A stretch of DNA of 34,287 bases from Xanthomonas sp. (lineage in GTDB: Bacteria > Pseudomonadota > Gammaproteobacteria > Xanthomonadales > SZUA-5): assembly GCA_020693165.1 (NCBI GenBank), contig JAIMJQ010000021.1, positions 1-34,287 of the forward strand, read 5' to 3'. Both the position numbers and the translations under genes were made by a program. This document shows positions 10,549-18,530 of the stretch, piece by piece (the first letter of the stretch is position 1; the number at the start of each line of letters is the position of its first letter). Under the pieces are notes generated by a model that saw only the letters and a list, made by a program, of their open reading frames with translations, made no database searches and was not told the DNA's origin.

Positions 10549-11010
10549 TCAGTAGGCGCTGCCGTCCTTCCTCAGGAAGATCCACTTTCCGGCCGCATCC
10601 TGACGCGCCGCGAGGTCGACGTCCGCGTAGGTCGCGGCATCGCGCGGATCGCGGCTGCCGACTTCAAGGTAGGTGGCGGGGCGGTCGCCGCGGTTGACCA
10701 GTTGATGGGCGTCAGGATCGCCGGCGCGGAATCCGACCACCATGCCGGGGCTGAGGATTTCCTCGCCGGCGTCAGTGACCAGCACCACCTCGCCATCGAG
10801 GACGTAGATCAGTTCCTCCTCGTGGCTGTGCCAGTGGCGCATCGAGGATTCGGCGCCGGGATGCAGTACCGTGAGGTTGACGCCGAACGCGGACAGGCCG
10901 AAGGCGTCGCCGAGGGCGCGCTTTTCGCGCGGCAGTACCCGCGAACGGAACGGTTCCGGGTAGAGCGAGCTGGTACGGGCGGGGAGGTCGGTGGCGCGGA
11001 CGGCGGGCAT
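10549..11010 (-). CDS. Cupin-domain protein
   Basis: This is a 153-residue single-domain cupin. The first cupin motif is visible as RHWHSHEEELIYVLDGEV (His-x-His with a downstream Glu), and the second as SPGMVVGFRAGDPDAHQLVN, providing the third His. Together they give the usual three-His, one-Glu metal site. The C-terminal residues (DLAARQDAAGKWIFLRKDG) extend past the barrel and recall small sugar- or transcription-associated cupins. The substrate is unknown. The ATG at 11010 is preceded by AGGA nine bases upstream. It lies 62 bases after the long Lnt homologue on the same strand and may be the last gene of that group. Confidence 0.85.
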   Translation of the reverse strand: MPAVRATDLPARTSSLYPEPFRSRVLPREKRALGDAFGLSAFGVNLTVLHPGAESSMRHWHSHEEELIYVLDGEVVLVTDAGEEILSPGMVVGFRAGDPDAHQLVNRGDRPATYLEVGSRDPRDAATYADVDLAARQDAAGKWIFLRKDGSAY

Positions 11011-11072
11011 CGGGGTCGGTCCTGTCGGGGATCGCCATTTTCGCGCACAACCGGTGCGCTTTGGCGCCCGCT

Positions 11073-13565
11073 TCACCCCGCCAGCAGTCGCAGCAACAGC
11101 CACGTCGGCACGCCAAGGTAGAACGCCCAGCGACAGAGCCGGACGGCCCGCCGCAGAACTTCGTCGGCGCATGCCGGGCGCAAGCGGGATGCGGCCAGCA
11201 CGGCGGTCTCGCCGGCGATGCGCAGCGCCGCGGCGTAGAGCATCAGGCCGATCGACCACGCGGCCCACCAGATCAGCAAGCCGGCGAGCCAGGCCTTGAA
11301 TCCGTAGGTCTGCCACTCGCCGAAGCTGCCGCCGAAAGCGATGTTCTGGTGCAGGCGGAACGCCGGGATGGCCGGGAGCAGCGGAAACACGACGAACTTG
11401 ACCAGCGGGTGGTCCAGCCGCGGCCGGCGCGCGGCGGCGCGGGCGGCGGCGGTGTCGGCTCGACGCGCGGACGCGGGCTCGGACCAGGCGGCAGGCGATC
11501 CTGCTGCCGCAAGCGCGCGCATCAGTGCCAGCGGATCGGCGATGCGGATGCCGTGCAGGTAGCGCCGATTGGACTGCAGGTAAAGGTCGACGCCGGTGCC
11601 TGGGAGCGGCAGTCGCCAGGCACGCAAGCTGGCAATCGAGGCCAACGGAATCTCGATGCGCTGCCGGCGCTGTTGCAGCAACAGATGCCCGCCTTCGATG
11701 CGCAAGCGTGCCGCATGGATGCGCTGGATCGTCCAGGCCGCCGCCAGCGGCAGCAGGACCAGCCAGGCGTGGACGCGGATCTGCGCCAGCGAGTTCACCT
11801 GCAAGCCGTCGCCCAGCAGCATGCCGAGCGCCAGCCACAGCAGGCCGCCAACCGCGATCAGCCGCAACATGGCAGCAGCCGTGCGCCAGGCGGGCGTCAG
11901 CAGCGCGGCTTCGGCGCAATAGTCGGCGGCGTCGATGGCCGTCTGCACGGGTGCAGCGTGGCTGCTGCGTATCAGCCATGCCCGGCGTGCCGCGGCGATC
12001 GCCAGCAGCAGCAGGAAAGCCAGCGCGGCGCCGCCGACCCAGTCGCCCCAGCGCAACATCAATGTCGGCGGTGGATTGCGCAGCGGGACTTCGCCGGCGA
12101 GTACCGACTGGTCGCCCATCGCGGTGTTCACCAGCACTGCGCCGGTCGGATCGACGAAGGCGCTGAGGCCGTTGCTGGTGACGCGCAGCTGCGGCAATCG
12201 CGTCTCGATGCTGCGGAAGCTGGCGACCGCGAGATGCAGTTGCGCGCCGATCGGATTTGCGCTGAACCAGGAATCGTTGGACAGCCCGATGATCGCCTGC
12301 GCGCCGAGGCGGGCGCCGTCGATCGCGAGCGCCGGGCGCACGTCGTCGAGGCAGATCAGCGGCAGCACGTTGAGCTCGCGGCCGTCGGCCGTGCGCAGCG
12401 GAAACACGCGCGCGCCGTTGCCGGGCCGCCAGTTGCCGGTCCACGGCAGCCAGCGGCGCAGCAGCGGGCCGTCCAGCCATTCGGGCACATACTCGGTCAG
12501 CGGAAACGGATGCGTCTTGCGGTAGTAGCCGAGCAGGCCGACCTTGGGTTCGACAAAGGCCGCCGCGTTGTATTCGCCGGCGTCGTCGACATCGTAGGTA
12601 CCAAACACCAGCGGCACGCCGGAGGCGTCGACGAAGTCGAGAATCTCGCGGTCGAGCGCGGCGCCGTCCTCGCTGCGCGGATGGCCGAACGGCGTTGGAT
12701 AGACGGTTTCCGACCACAGGACGGCTTCCGCGCCATGGTGCTCGATGGCCGCGCGCGTCAGCGCGAAGTGGGTGTCGAGCACGTGGCGGACTACCGCAAA
12801 GGTGCCGGACTCGCGGCGTCGGCGTTCGTAGTCGACGATGTTCGATTGCACCATCGCGATACGCAGCGCCGGCGCGGGATCGGCCAACTGCGTTTCCAGA
12901 ACGCCGAGGCGCCACAGGCCGTATCCCGCCATCACCGCCGGTAGCGCCGCGGCGAGCGCGAGCGGCGGCAGCCAGCGGCGCCAGCCGCAGCGCCAGCGCA
13001 GCACGCCGGGCGCCGCGGCTTCGTTGGCCAGCAGCAACAGCACGCTGAGCAGGGCAGCGCCGCCGAGATCGGCCATCTGGCGCAGCAGTGCCGACGGCGC
13101 CAGACCATGGCCGAGGGTATCGCCCAGCAACTTCGGCAGCAGCCATTCGCAACCCACCCAGGCTGCGGCGCCCGCGAGTGCGCGCAGCGGCACGTCATGC
13201 CGCCGCCCCACCCAGTGGCGGACCAGTGCGAACACGATGACCTGGGGCTGCAACAGCGGCGCCAGCGCCAGCAGCACCAGAGTTGCCGGCAGTGTGCCGC
13301 CCCCGGTGTAGTTGCCGATCGCGGCGCCGAACCACGGCAACACCGCGGCCACGAAGGCCACCGACATCAGCCAGCCGCTGGCGAGTGCGCCGGTCCATGA
13401 GCGCGTGGCGCCGAGCGTCAGCAGCCACGGCACCAGTGCGACGAATCCGAGTGGCCATGCCAGCCCGCCGCGTGCGTACAGGCCAAGCAGCAGCGCGCTG
13501 GCGACGATGCCGGCGGCGTTGAGCCAGCGGGGCAGGGGGCGCGCACTGCGAGTCTCACCGAGCAT
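11073..13565 (-). CDS. lnt: Apolipoprotein N-acyltransferase homologue with ~300-residue C-terminal extension
   Basis: The N-terminal half is Lnt: membrane segments up to about residue 225, then a periplasmic nitrilase-like domain with the triad E286 (LWSETVYPT), K350 (YYRKTHPFPLTEYVPEW) and C405 (LPLICLDD). Lnt transfers the third acyl chain to lipoproteins in the inner membrane. The protein has 830 residues against about 510 in E. coli. After the usual final membrane segment (about 510–530) comes an unusual extension: more hydrophobic segments, a PH-like β-rich stretch (about 620–690, LRIEGGHLLLQQRR… IEIPLASIASLRAW), an Ala/Arg-rich linker and two further membrane segments. C405 is followed by Leu-Asp rather than the usual Tyr-Glu. 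The ATG at 13565 has GAGTGAG upstream; a GTG lies four codons earlier. No corC or ybeY neighbours are present, so it may be a paralogue. Confidence 0.85.
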   Translation of the reverse strand: MLGETRSARPLPRWLNAAGIVASALLLGLYARGGLAWPLGFVALVPWLLTLGATRSWTGALASGWLMSVAFVAAVLPWFGAAIGNYTGGGTLPATLVLLALAPLLQPQVIVFALVRHWVGRRHDVPLRALAGAAAWVGCEWLLPKLLGDTLGHGLAPSALLRQMADLGGAALLSVLLLLANEAAAPGVLRWRCGWRRWLPPLALAAALPAVMAGYGLWRLGVLETQLADPAPALRIAMVQSNIVDYERRRRESGTFAVVRHVLDTHFALTRAAIEHHGAEAVLWSETVYPTPFGHPRSEDGAALDREILDFVDASGVPLVFGTYDVDDAGEYNAAAFVEPKVGLLGYYRKTHPFPLTEYVPEWLDGPLLRRWLPWTGNWRPGNGARVFPLRTADGRELNVLPLICLDDVRPALAIDGARLGAQAIIGLSNDSWFSANPIGAQLHLAVASFRSIETRLPQLRVTSNGLSAFVDPTGAVLVNTAMGDQSVLAGEVPLRNPPPTLMLRWGDWVGGAALAFLLLLAIAAARRAWLIRSSHAAPVQTAIDAADYCAEAALLTPAWRTAAAMLRLIAVGGLLWLALGMLLGDGLQVNSLAQIRVHAWLVLLPLAAAWTIQRIHAARLRIEGGHLLLQQRRQRIEIPLASIASLRAWRLPLPGTGVDLYLQSNRRYLHGIRIADPLALMRALAAAGSPAAWSEPASARRADTAAARAAARRPRLDHPLVKFVVFPLLPAIPAFRLHQNIAFGGSFGEWQTYGFKAWLAGLLIWWAAWSIGLMLYAAALRIAGETAVLAASRLRPACADEVLRRAVRLCRWAFYLGVPTWLLLRLLAG

Positions 13566-13589
13566 GCCAAAACTCACTCAATGAACAGA

Positions 13590-13725
13590 TTTTGTCCGCA
13601 AAGGACGCAAACAACGCGAAGGAGAGCCGGACACAGGGATTTGCGCCGCGGTCAACAGGGACGACCGCGCTGACCCTGAACAATCTTTTCTTCCTTTGCT
13701 CGCTTTGCGTCCTTTGCGGACAAAA
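13590..13725. repeat. Long inverted repeat with TTTTGTCCGCAAAGGACGC ends
   Basis: The arms 13590–13623 and 13692–13725 are 34 bases each. They match perfectly over the outer 22 bases and again over the innermost AAGGA. They are built of AAGGACGC/AAGGAG-like units. The 68-base loop holds a small hairpin of its own (GCGGTC … GACCGC). The element fills the gap between the lnt start and the upstream membrane-protein gene. Spurious reading frames across it encode phrases such as FALFASFADK, a known sign of this kind of repeat rather than of a gene. Confidence 0.85.
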
Positions 13726-13819
13726 GAAACAAGCAGCAGCGCCGCCGCCGTGTTCGATGCGCGAGCGATCGAACCCACAGGAGTGACCAGGACGCTCATC
13801 GATTGAATGACTACGCACG

Positions 13820-14467
13820 CTATTCCGACGGTGGTGGAATCTCGATCTGCCGCAGCGCCAGTCCCGGCGGCGCCAACTCCGGCGGCACCACGCGATCTTC
13901 CGGAATTGGCACGACGCGGCCGGCGGCGTCGCGCAGCACGTAGTCGGGTGCGAACATCAGGATCGCCTCGATCGGTTGGCCGTCGTCGGTGACCTGGTGG
14001 TGGCGGACGTAGCCCTCCGGCAGCGGGAAGTCCTCCGGTACCGCGAGACCCACCATCGGCGGGCTGGTCCCGGGCGGGTTGAAGGCGGCCAATCCTCCGG
14101 TTTCGCCACTGTCGCGCAGCGCCTTGATCAGTTCGGCCGCGGTCGGTTCGGGATCGGTCGGCGATACATAAGTGGCGATGTCGTTGGCATCGCCGCTGCG
14201 TGCGTCGTCGGGTGCGGTCGGCAGCAGCCGCGGTTCGGCGGGTAGCGGAGCCTGGATCGTCATTGGCGGTTCCGTCCGGGGCGGTGGTCGCACGCTGGCC
14301 GTCGTTGCGGGTCTGGGCGTCTCCATAGCGCCCTGCGCATGCTTCGGCGTGAGCGGCTCCGCGGACGGACGCAACTGCCAGTAGCCGAGGAACGCCCCCA
14401 CCAGCGCCAGCCCCGCGAAGGCCAGCGCCGGCCGCAAACTGGGTCCGGATTCGCGGATCACGCGCAC
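13820..14467 (-). CDS. Membrane-anchored protein of unknown function
   Basis: The family is not recognised. From the GTG at 14467 it has 215 residues: a short cytoplasmic start, one membrane segment (LAFAGLALVGAFLGYWQL), a proline-rich linker and a presumably periplasmic domain. That domain includes TAAELIKALRDSGETGG, VPEDFPLPEGYVRHHQV and the ending LALRQIEIPPPSE. The frame remains open far upstream, but there it runs over the SGNH gene in a different frame and is composition-driven, so a start after 14544 is required. No ATG is available in that stretch, and the choice of GTG is tentative. It lies between the SGNH gene and the long Lnt homologue, all on the same strand. Confidence 0.6.
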   Translation of the reverse strand: MRVIRESGPSLRPALAFAGLALVGAFLGYWQLRPSAEPLTPKHAQGAMETPRPATTASVRPPPRTEPPMTIQAPLPAEPRLLPTAPDDARSGDANDIATYVSPTDPEPTAAELIKALRDSGETGGLAAFNPPGTSPPMVGLAVPEDFPLPEGYVRHHQVTDDGQPIEAILMFAPDYVLRDAAGRVVPIPEDRVVPPELAPPGLALRQIEIPPPSE

Positions 14468-14543
14468 ACCATCGCCGTCCGTGCCGGACGGCGAGGTGTG
14501 ATGGCTCGCAGGCTGCGCCACCGCTGGCGCTCCAGACTTGGCC

Positions 14544-15632
14544 TTATGGGCTCGGCGGGCTGTAGGTCGACAACGACCAGCCCATGCGTTCGTGCCCGTA
14601 GCGGTTCCAGATCGGGCTCTTGCCGCCGCTGAAGCTGGTGTAGCGCGGCGCGCCGGTGCCGGTGCTGCCGCCCCAGAGCCCGGCGGAAACCGTGCCCCCG
14701 GTGTAGGTCGGGTGCACGTCGTCGGACTGGATGTAGTCGTAGCTGCTGGACGACGACACGAAATGCGTGTTGGCGTCGCGCAGCGTCGTGCGCAGCGTCG
14801 AGGTGATGCGGGTGACATAGCTCGACTCGCTCTCGCCGGCCACGTAGCGCAGCGCGTTGGAGTCGATCTGGCCATCGCCATTGCTGTCGTAGTCCGCGCC
14901 CATGTACTGGGCGAAGCTGTCGGCGCACTTGAAGCCCTTCAGGCGTGCGTTTTCGCACATCCAGTAGTTCATCTTCGCGATCACCGGCAGGAAGGTGGTG
15001 CGCATGTTGACGGTGGCGCCGGTGGTGGCGTCGCGGCAGGTGCTCTGCACGTTGTCGGCGTTGTAGCCGGGGTAGTACAGGTTGGCGATGACCTTCAGCT
15101 TGACGTTCGGGCTGGCATTGGCGTTGATGTAGTCCATCGCTGCGGCGACGTAGGTCTTGCAGTTGGCGAGCGCGGTGTTGAGCACGCCGTAATTGCAGGT
15201 TCCGCTCTGGCCCTTGAAGCTCGTGCGTGCCTGCAGGCCATCGTTGCCGCACATTTCGAAAGTCACCACGCGCGTACTGGCAGCCTGCATGTAGGAGCGT
15301 TCGGACACGATCTTGTTGTTGTAGACGTCCGAGGCCACGGCGCCGGACTTGGCGCGACGGATGCTTTCGATATCGGCATTCCACAACGCCGACAGGTATT
15401 CGGAATCGACCGTCGGCGCCGAGTACTTGGCGGCCTTGCTGACCGAGCCGTTGTAGCCGGCATAGATCGAGTCGCCGTACGCCACCACGCGATACTTTGC
15501 GCTGGTGCCGGCGCGGTCGACGGTCCACGAGACGTTCTGGTTCAGGGTGTTGCCGATTGCCTGGCCACCGCAGGCCAGCAACAGCATGGCCGGCAGCAGC
15601 CGGCGGACGGTGCCACGATTTGCGATCTTCAT
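14544..15632 (-). CDS. Exported SGNH/GDSL hydrolase with an EF-hand-like loop
   Basis: This 362-residue exported esterase-like protein begins with a signal peptide (MKIANRGTVRRLLPAMLLLA); the next residue is Cys21, so it might be a lipoprotein, although the LLAC box is not ideal. The SGNH blocks are clear: GDSIYAGY with the nucleophile S55, CGND as block III, and SDDVHPTYTGG with D304 and H307. A calcium-loop-like segment DYDSNGDGQID starts at residue 247. The many cysteines suggest disulfides. The ATG at 15632 follows an AAAGG site. The substrate (lipid, acetylated sugar or other ester) is unknown. It is divergent from gmk; the 292-base gap between them shows no gene. Confidence 0.85.
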   Translation of the reverse strand: MKIANRGTVRRLLPAMLLLACGGQAIGNTLNQNVSWTVDRAGTSAKYRVVAYGDSIYAGYNGSVSKAAKYSAPTVDSEYLSALWNADIESIRRAKSGAVASDVYNNKIVSERSYMQAASTRVVTFEMCGNDGLQARTSFKGQSGTCNYGVLNTALANCKTYVAAAMDYINANASPNVKLKVIANLYYPGYNADNVQSTCRDATTGATVNMRTTFLPVIAKMNYWMCENARLKGFKCADSFAQYMGADYDSNGDGQIDSNALRYVAGESESSYVTRITSTLRTTLRDANTHFVSSSSSYDYIQSDDVHPTYTGGTVSAGLWGGSTGTGAPRYTSFSGGKSPIWNRYGHERMGWSLSTYSPPSP

Positions 15633-15924
15633 TGCCTTTCCCCAATGATGACGTTGAATGCTGCAGCGGCCGAGTGGCTGCTGCCCCAGTTGTGCAACCT
15701 GCTTGCGGCACCGGAACCCTGCGAGGGGCTTCCCCCCGGCGCCGCTGCGCAGGCTAGTCCCGCTGCTCGGCGCGGTCAATACGTTACGGTATGGAACAGA
15801 CGAAACCGCGTGTGTCGGGTTTGCATTGCGCCCACATTTCTCGCGCGCCCGAGCGCGGGTAGACTGGACCGCCGTCGCCGCCAGCTTCCGGCCGCCGTAT
15901 CGACGGGCCCTGCAATGGAGTTGG

Positions 15925-16554
15925 ATGGAAAGCATGACCGACGACATCGGTAATCTGTTCGTCATCGCCGCGCCCTCGGGTGCCGGAAAGACCTCGCTGG
16001 TGCAGGCGCTGGTGGATCGCGATCAGCGCTTGCAGCTATCGGTCTCGCACACCACGCGCGCGCCGCGGCCGGGTGAGGTCGATGGCGAGCACTACCACTT
16101 CACCGACGCGGCGCACTTTGCCGAGTTGATTGCGCACGAGCGGCTGCTCGAGCATGCGCAGGTGCACGGCAATTTCTACGGCACCGCGCGCGATCAGATC
16201 GAAGCTGCATTTGCGTCAGGTCGCGATGTGATCCTCGAGATCGACTGGCAGGGCGCCCGCCAGATCCGCCAGCGCTTTCCGACCTGCATCGGTATCTTCA
16301 TCCTGCCGCCGTCGCGTGCGGCGCTGCACGACCGCCTGAACAAACGCGGACAGGACACCGCCGAAGTCATCGCGCGGCGCCTGGCCAACGCGCGTGGCGA
16401 GATGGAACACGCGACCGAGTTCGACTACCTGGTCGTCAACGACCAGTTCGCCGACGCGCTTGCCGATCTCGCTGCCATCGTCCGAGCCGTGCGCTTGTCG
16501 ATGCGCGTCCAGGCGCCTCGGCAGAAGGCCTTGCTGGCGCAGTTGCTGGGCTAG
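15925..16554 (+). CDS. gmk: Guanylate kinase
   Basis: This essential cytosolic enzyme phosphorylates GMP to GDP. The P-loop APSGAGKTSL follows LFVIA near the N-terminus. The GMP-binding segment SHTTRAPRPGEVDGEHYHF is intact, as is the later DVILEIDWQGARQIR. At 209 residues the length is normal. The ATG at 15925 has GGAG four bases upstream; the ATG at 15934 (MTDDIGN) is an equally plausible start. The rpoZ–spoT genes that often follow gmk in gammaproteobacteria are absent here, and a heptamer repeat follows the stop codon instead. Confidence 0.96.
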   Translation: MESMTDDIGNLFVIAAPSGAGKTSLVQALVDRDQRLQLSVSHTTRAPRPGEVDGEHYHFTDAAHFAELIAHERLLEHAQVHGNFYGTARDQIEAAFASGRDVILEIDWQGARQIRQRFPTCIGIFILPPSRAALHDRLNKRGQDTAEVIARRLANARGEMEHATEFDYLVVNDQFADALADLAAIVRAVRLSMRVQAPRQKALLAQLLG

Positions 16555-16578
16555 CAGCTCAAGTCCGACAGGCTGCAA

Positions 16579-16592
16579 GGGATCGGGGATCG
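16579..16592. repeat. Two tandem GGGATCG heptamers downstream of gmk
   Basis: Two exact copies of the heptamer GGGATCG plus one further G lie 25 bases after the gmk stop codon. No inverted partner was found nearby. The rest of the gap to the TerB gene (16555–16749) shows no gene. The tract is short, and its interest comes only from similar 7- and 8-base tandem tracts elsewhere in the window. Confidence 0.6.
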
Positions 16593-16749
16593 GCGGCGCG
16601 CTGGCGCAGAACCCGCTCGACAACGGCACCGCGCGCGGCCCCTGTGTCATCGTCCCTGCGTTTATCCGAGCGTGTCGCCAGTGGCGGAATCGCGGCGCTG
16701 GCGCTGATAGCATGCGGTACCGGCAACCGACGCGAGGAAGGGGATCGCC

Positions 16750-17211
16750 ATGTCAGAAGTTCGCTCGTCAGGCCCGCTGCGCTGGGTCAGCGATACGCTC
16801 GGTGGATTGTTCCGCAACGAGGCGCTGGATCCGCGGGAAGAGGTCTTCATCAGCGTCCTGTTTGCCCTGCTCGGGTCGCTCGCCCGCGCCGACGGCGTGG
16901 TCACCGCCGAGGAGGCGGCTCATGGCGAGGATCTGATCAATCGCATGGAACTGTCGAAGGTCGGGCGCAAGCTGGCCGTCCACAGTTTCGAGCGCGGGCG
17001 TGCCGGCGGTCTTGACGTCGAGGCGGAGATCGCCCGCTTCCTCGATGTCTACCCGGCCAGTTCGACGCATTCCGAGCAACTCCTGGAAGCCCTGCTGCAA
17101 CTGGCCAAAGCTGATGGGCGCATGCGCATTCCGGAAAAGTCGTGGTTGACGCGGGTCGGCAAGAGCCTCGGCGTCGACGGCGAAGTCATGAAGGAACGTA
17201 TCGGACTCTGA
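16750..17211 (+). CDS. TerB/DjlA-N-type domain protein
   Basis: This is a 153-residue soluble, helical protein. It carries the two-repeat TerB pattern: ALLGSLARADGVVTAEEA near residue 40 and LLQLAKADGRMRIPE near residue 115, each with the acidic A-D-G signature of this domain. The same domain forms the N-terminal part of the co-chaperone DjlA, but neither the membrane anchor nor the C-terminal J domain is present here. The family is linked to tellurite-type stress and membrane-associated sensing, with no established reaction. The ATG at 16750 has a strong GAGGAAGGGGA ribosome-binding site upstream. Confidence 0.8.
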   Translation: MSEVRSSGPLRWVSDTLGGLFRNEALDPREEVFISVLFALLGSLARADGVVTAEEAAHGEDLINRMELSKVGRKLAVHSFERGRAGGLDVEAEIARFLDVYPASSTHSEQLLEALLQLAKADGRMRIPEKSWLTRVGKSLGVDGEVMKERIGL

Positions 17212-17232
17212 GCGCGCCTCAGATCAAGGTTC

Positions 17233-17302
17233 CCGGTCGCGGCGCGCTGGAGATGCCGGCGGGGTTGCGCCCCTGCCGTCAGCAACAGCGCGTCGCGACC
17301 GG
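17233..17302. repeat. Nested inverted repeat between the TerB gene and moaB
   Basis: The outer arms 17233–17249 and 17286–17302 are inverted copies with 16 of 17 matches. Between them lies a second, smaller hairpin (GGCGGGG … CCCCTGCC). No T-run follows, so it is not a textbook terminator, although it would fold strongly in RNA. It starts 22 bases after the TerB stop codon and repeats the hairpin-within-hairpin design of the element at 5621–5762. Confidence 0.65.
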
Positions 17303-17418
17303 CACTTCCCTTGGTCGGATTGCCCGCGGCCGCGTGAGTGATGCAAAGCTGCGCCGTGCGCAGCGCATCGACTACCATTCGCGCTCGTCATCACCGTATT
17401 GAAGTCGACGGAGGCCGA

Positions 17419-17913
17419 GTGCGAATCGCAGTATTGACCGTGTCTGATTCCCGTAACCTGGCCAACGACACCTCTGGCGACTACCTGGTCGGTGCGCTCA
17501 CGGCCGCCGGCCACTCGCTGCATGATCGACAATTGCTACCCGATGACCGCTACCTTCTGCGTGCTCTGATCTCCGGTTGGATTGCGGATCCCGAATGCCA
17601 GGTGGTGTTGATCACCGGGGGAACCGGGTTCACCGGGCGTGACAGCACGCCGGAGGCCTTGATACCCCTGCTGGACAAGGAAATGCCGGGCTTCGGCGAG
17701 ATGTTCAGGACGCTCTCGTTCGCAGAGATCGGCACCGCGGCGCTACAGTCGCGCGCATTGGCCGGTCTCGCCAACGGCACCATCATTGCTGCCCTCCCGG
17801 GTTCGACCGGGGCCTGCCGTCTGGCCTGGACGCAGATACTCGAAGCCCAACTCGATGCCAGGACGCGCCCGTGCAATCTGGCCGAGTTGCGCAGTCGCTT
17901 TTTCGAGCGCTGA
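17419..17913 (+). CDS. moaB: Molybdenum cofactor biosynthesis protein B (MoaB/MogA fold)
   Basis: This is a 164-residue protein of the molybdopterin-binding fold. The N-terminal strand IAVLTVSDSR, then DTSGDYL, and the key loop LITGGTGFTGRDSTPEAL are diagnostic for MoaB. Family members are linked to adenylylation of molybdopterin or to other steps of molybdenum cofactor assembly. The GTG at 17419 has GGAGG four bases upstream and is preferred; an in-frame ATG at 17338 would add 27 residues that are not conserved. No other moa or moe gene is in the window. It is convergent with phaR. Confidence 0.92.
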   Translation: MRIAVLTVSDSRNLANDTSGDYLVGALTAAGHSLHDRQLLPDDRYLLRALISGWIADPECQVVLITGGTGFTGRDSTPEALIPLLDKEMPGFGEMFRTLSFAEIGTAALQSRALAGLANGTIIAALPGSTGACRLAWTQILEAQLDARTRPCNLAELRSRFFER

Positions 17914-17940
17914 TCGCCGACACCCGCGCGCCCGCGGAGC

Positions 17941-18459
17941 CTACCTCCCGCGCGGCTTGTTGCTGACCGGCGCTTCCGGTCCCCGCGGGGGCATGCCAGG
18001 CGATCCCGGCGGTACCTGCGGCGGTGGCTTGCCGAATCCCTGTTGCAGCTGTTGCCACAACTGCAGATTGCGTTCGGTCAGATCGGTCATCACCGCCCAC
18101 GGGGACTGGCCGAGCAGCGTGTTCAGCTGCGACCGGAACTGTGTCTGTTGCTCCAGGAAGATCTGCATGCTGCGTTCCAGGTAGCTGCCCATGAAGCCCT
18201 GCAGGGAATCGCCGTAGAAACGAATCAGCTGCGACAGCATATTGGTGGTCAGCAGCGGCTGACCCTGTTCCTCGCGCTCGGTAATGATCTGCAGCAGCAC
18301 GGAACGCGTCAGGTCCTGCTGCGTCTTGGCGTCCTGTACCTCGAAGGCCTCGCCGTCCTGCACCAACTGGCGGATGTCCTCGAGAGTGACGTACGACGAA
18401 ATCTCGGTGTCGTAGAGCCGGCGGTTCGGATACTTCTTGATGATGCGCAGTCGTGACAT
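17941..18459 (-). CDS. phaR: Polyhydroxyalkanoate synthesis repressor PhaR
   Basis: This 172-residue regulator binds DNA and polyhydroxyalkanoate granules, repressing phasin and synthesis genes until polymer is present. The N-terminal domain is highly conserved: IIKKYPNRRLYDTEISSYVT, then LVQDGEAFEVQDAKTQQDLT and LLQIITEREE. The second domain (SQLIRFYGDSLQGFMGSYLE) is also present. The C-terminus is glutamine-rich, then proline-rich. The ATG at 18459 has GAAGG five bases upstream. It lies 71 bases after phbB on the same strand, which supports a shared role in polymer storage. The polymerase gene (phaC) is not in the window. Confidence 0.95.
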   Translation of the reverse strand: MSRLRIIKKYPNRRLYDTEISSYVTLEDIRQLVQDGEAFEVQDAKTQQDLTRSVLLQIITEREEQGQPLLTTNMLSQLIRFYGDSLQGFMGSYLERSMQIFLEQQTQFRSQLNTLLGQSPWAVMTDLTERNLQLWQQLQQGFGKPPPQVPPGSPGMPPRGPEAPVSNKPRGR

Positions 18460-18530
18460 CTGGGCCTTCGTTGCTGGCGGTCGGGGTGCCGGTGGGCTAG
18501 CCGCCGAGGCGCCGAGGCGCCCCGTCGGTA

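Noticed and set aside
10549-13152. A fused 867-residue cupin protein
   Set aside because: The upstream part is a shadow of the Lnt homologue; the cupin starts at 11010.
13555-13818. An 87-residue minus-strand protein with FALFASFADK
   Set aside because: It is the translation of the inverted repeat at 13590–13725, a well-known source of false small proteins.
13820-14881. A 353-residue version of the membrane-anchored protein
   Set aside because: The first part runs over the SGNH gene in another frame with low-complexity composition; only the part from about 14467 is protein-like.
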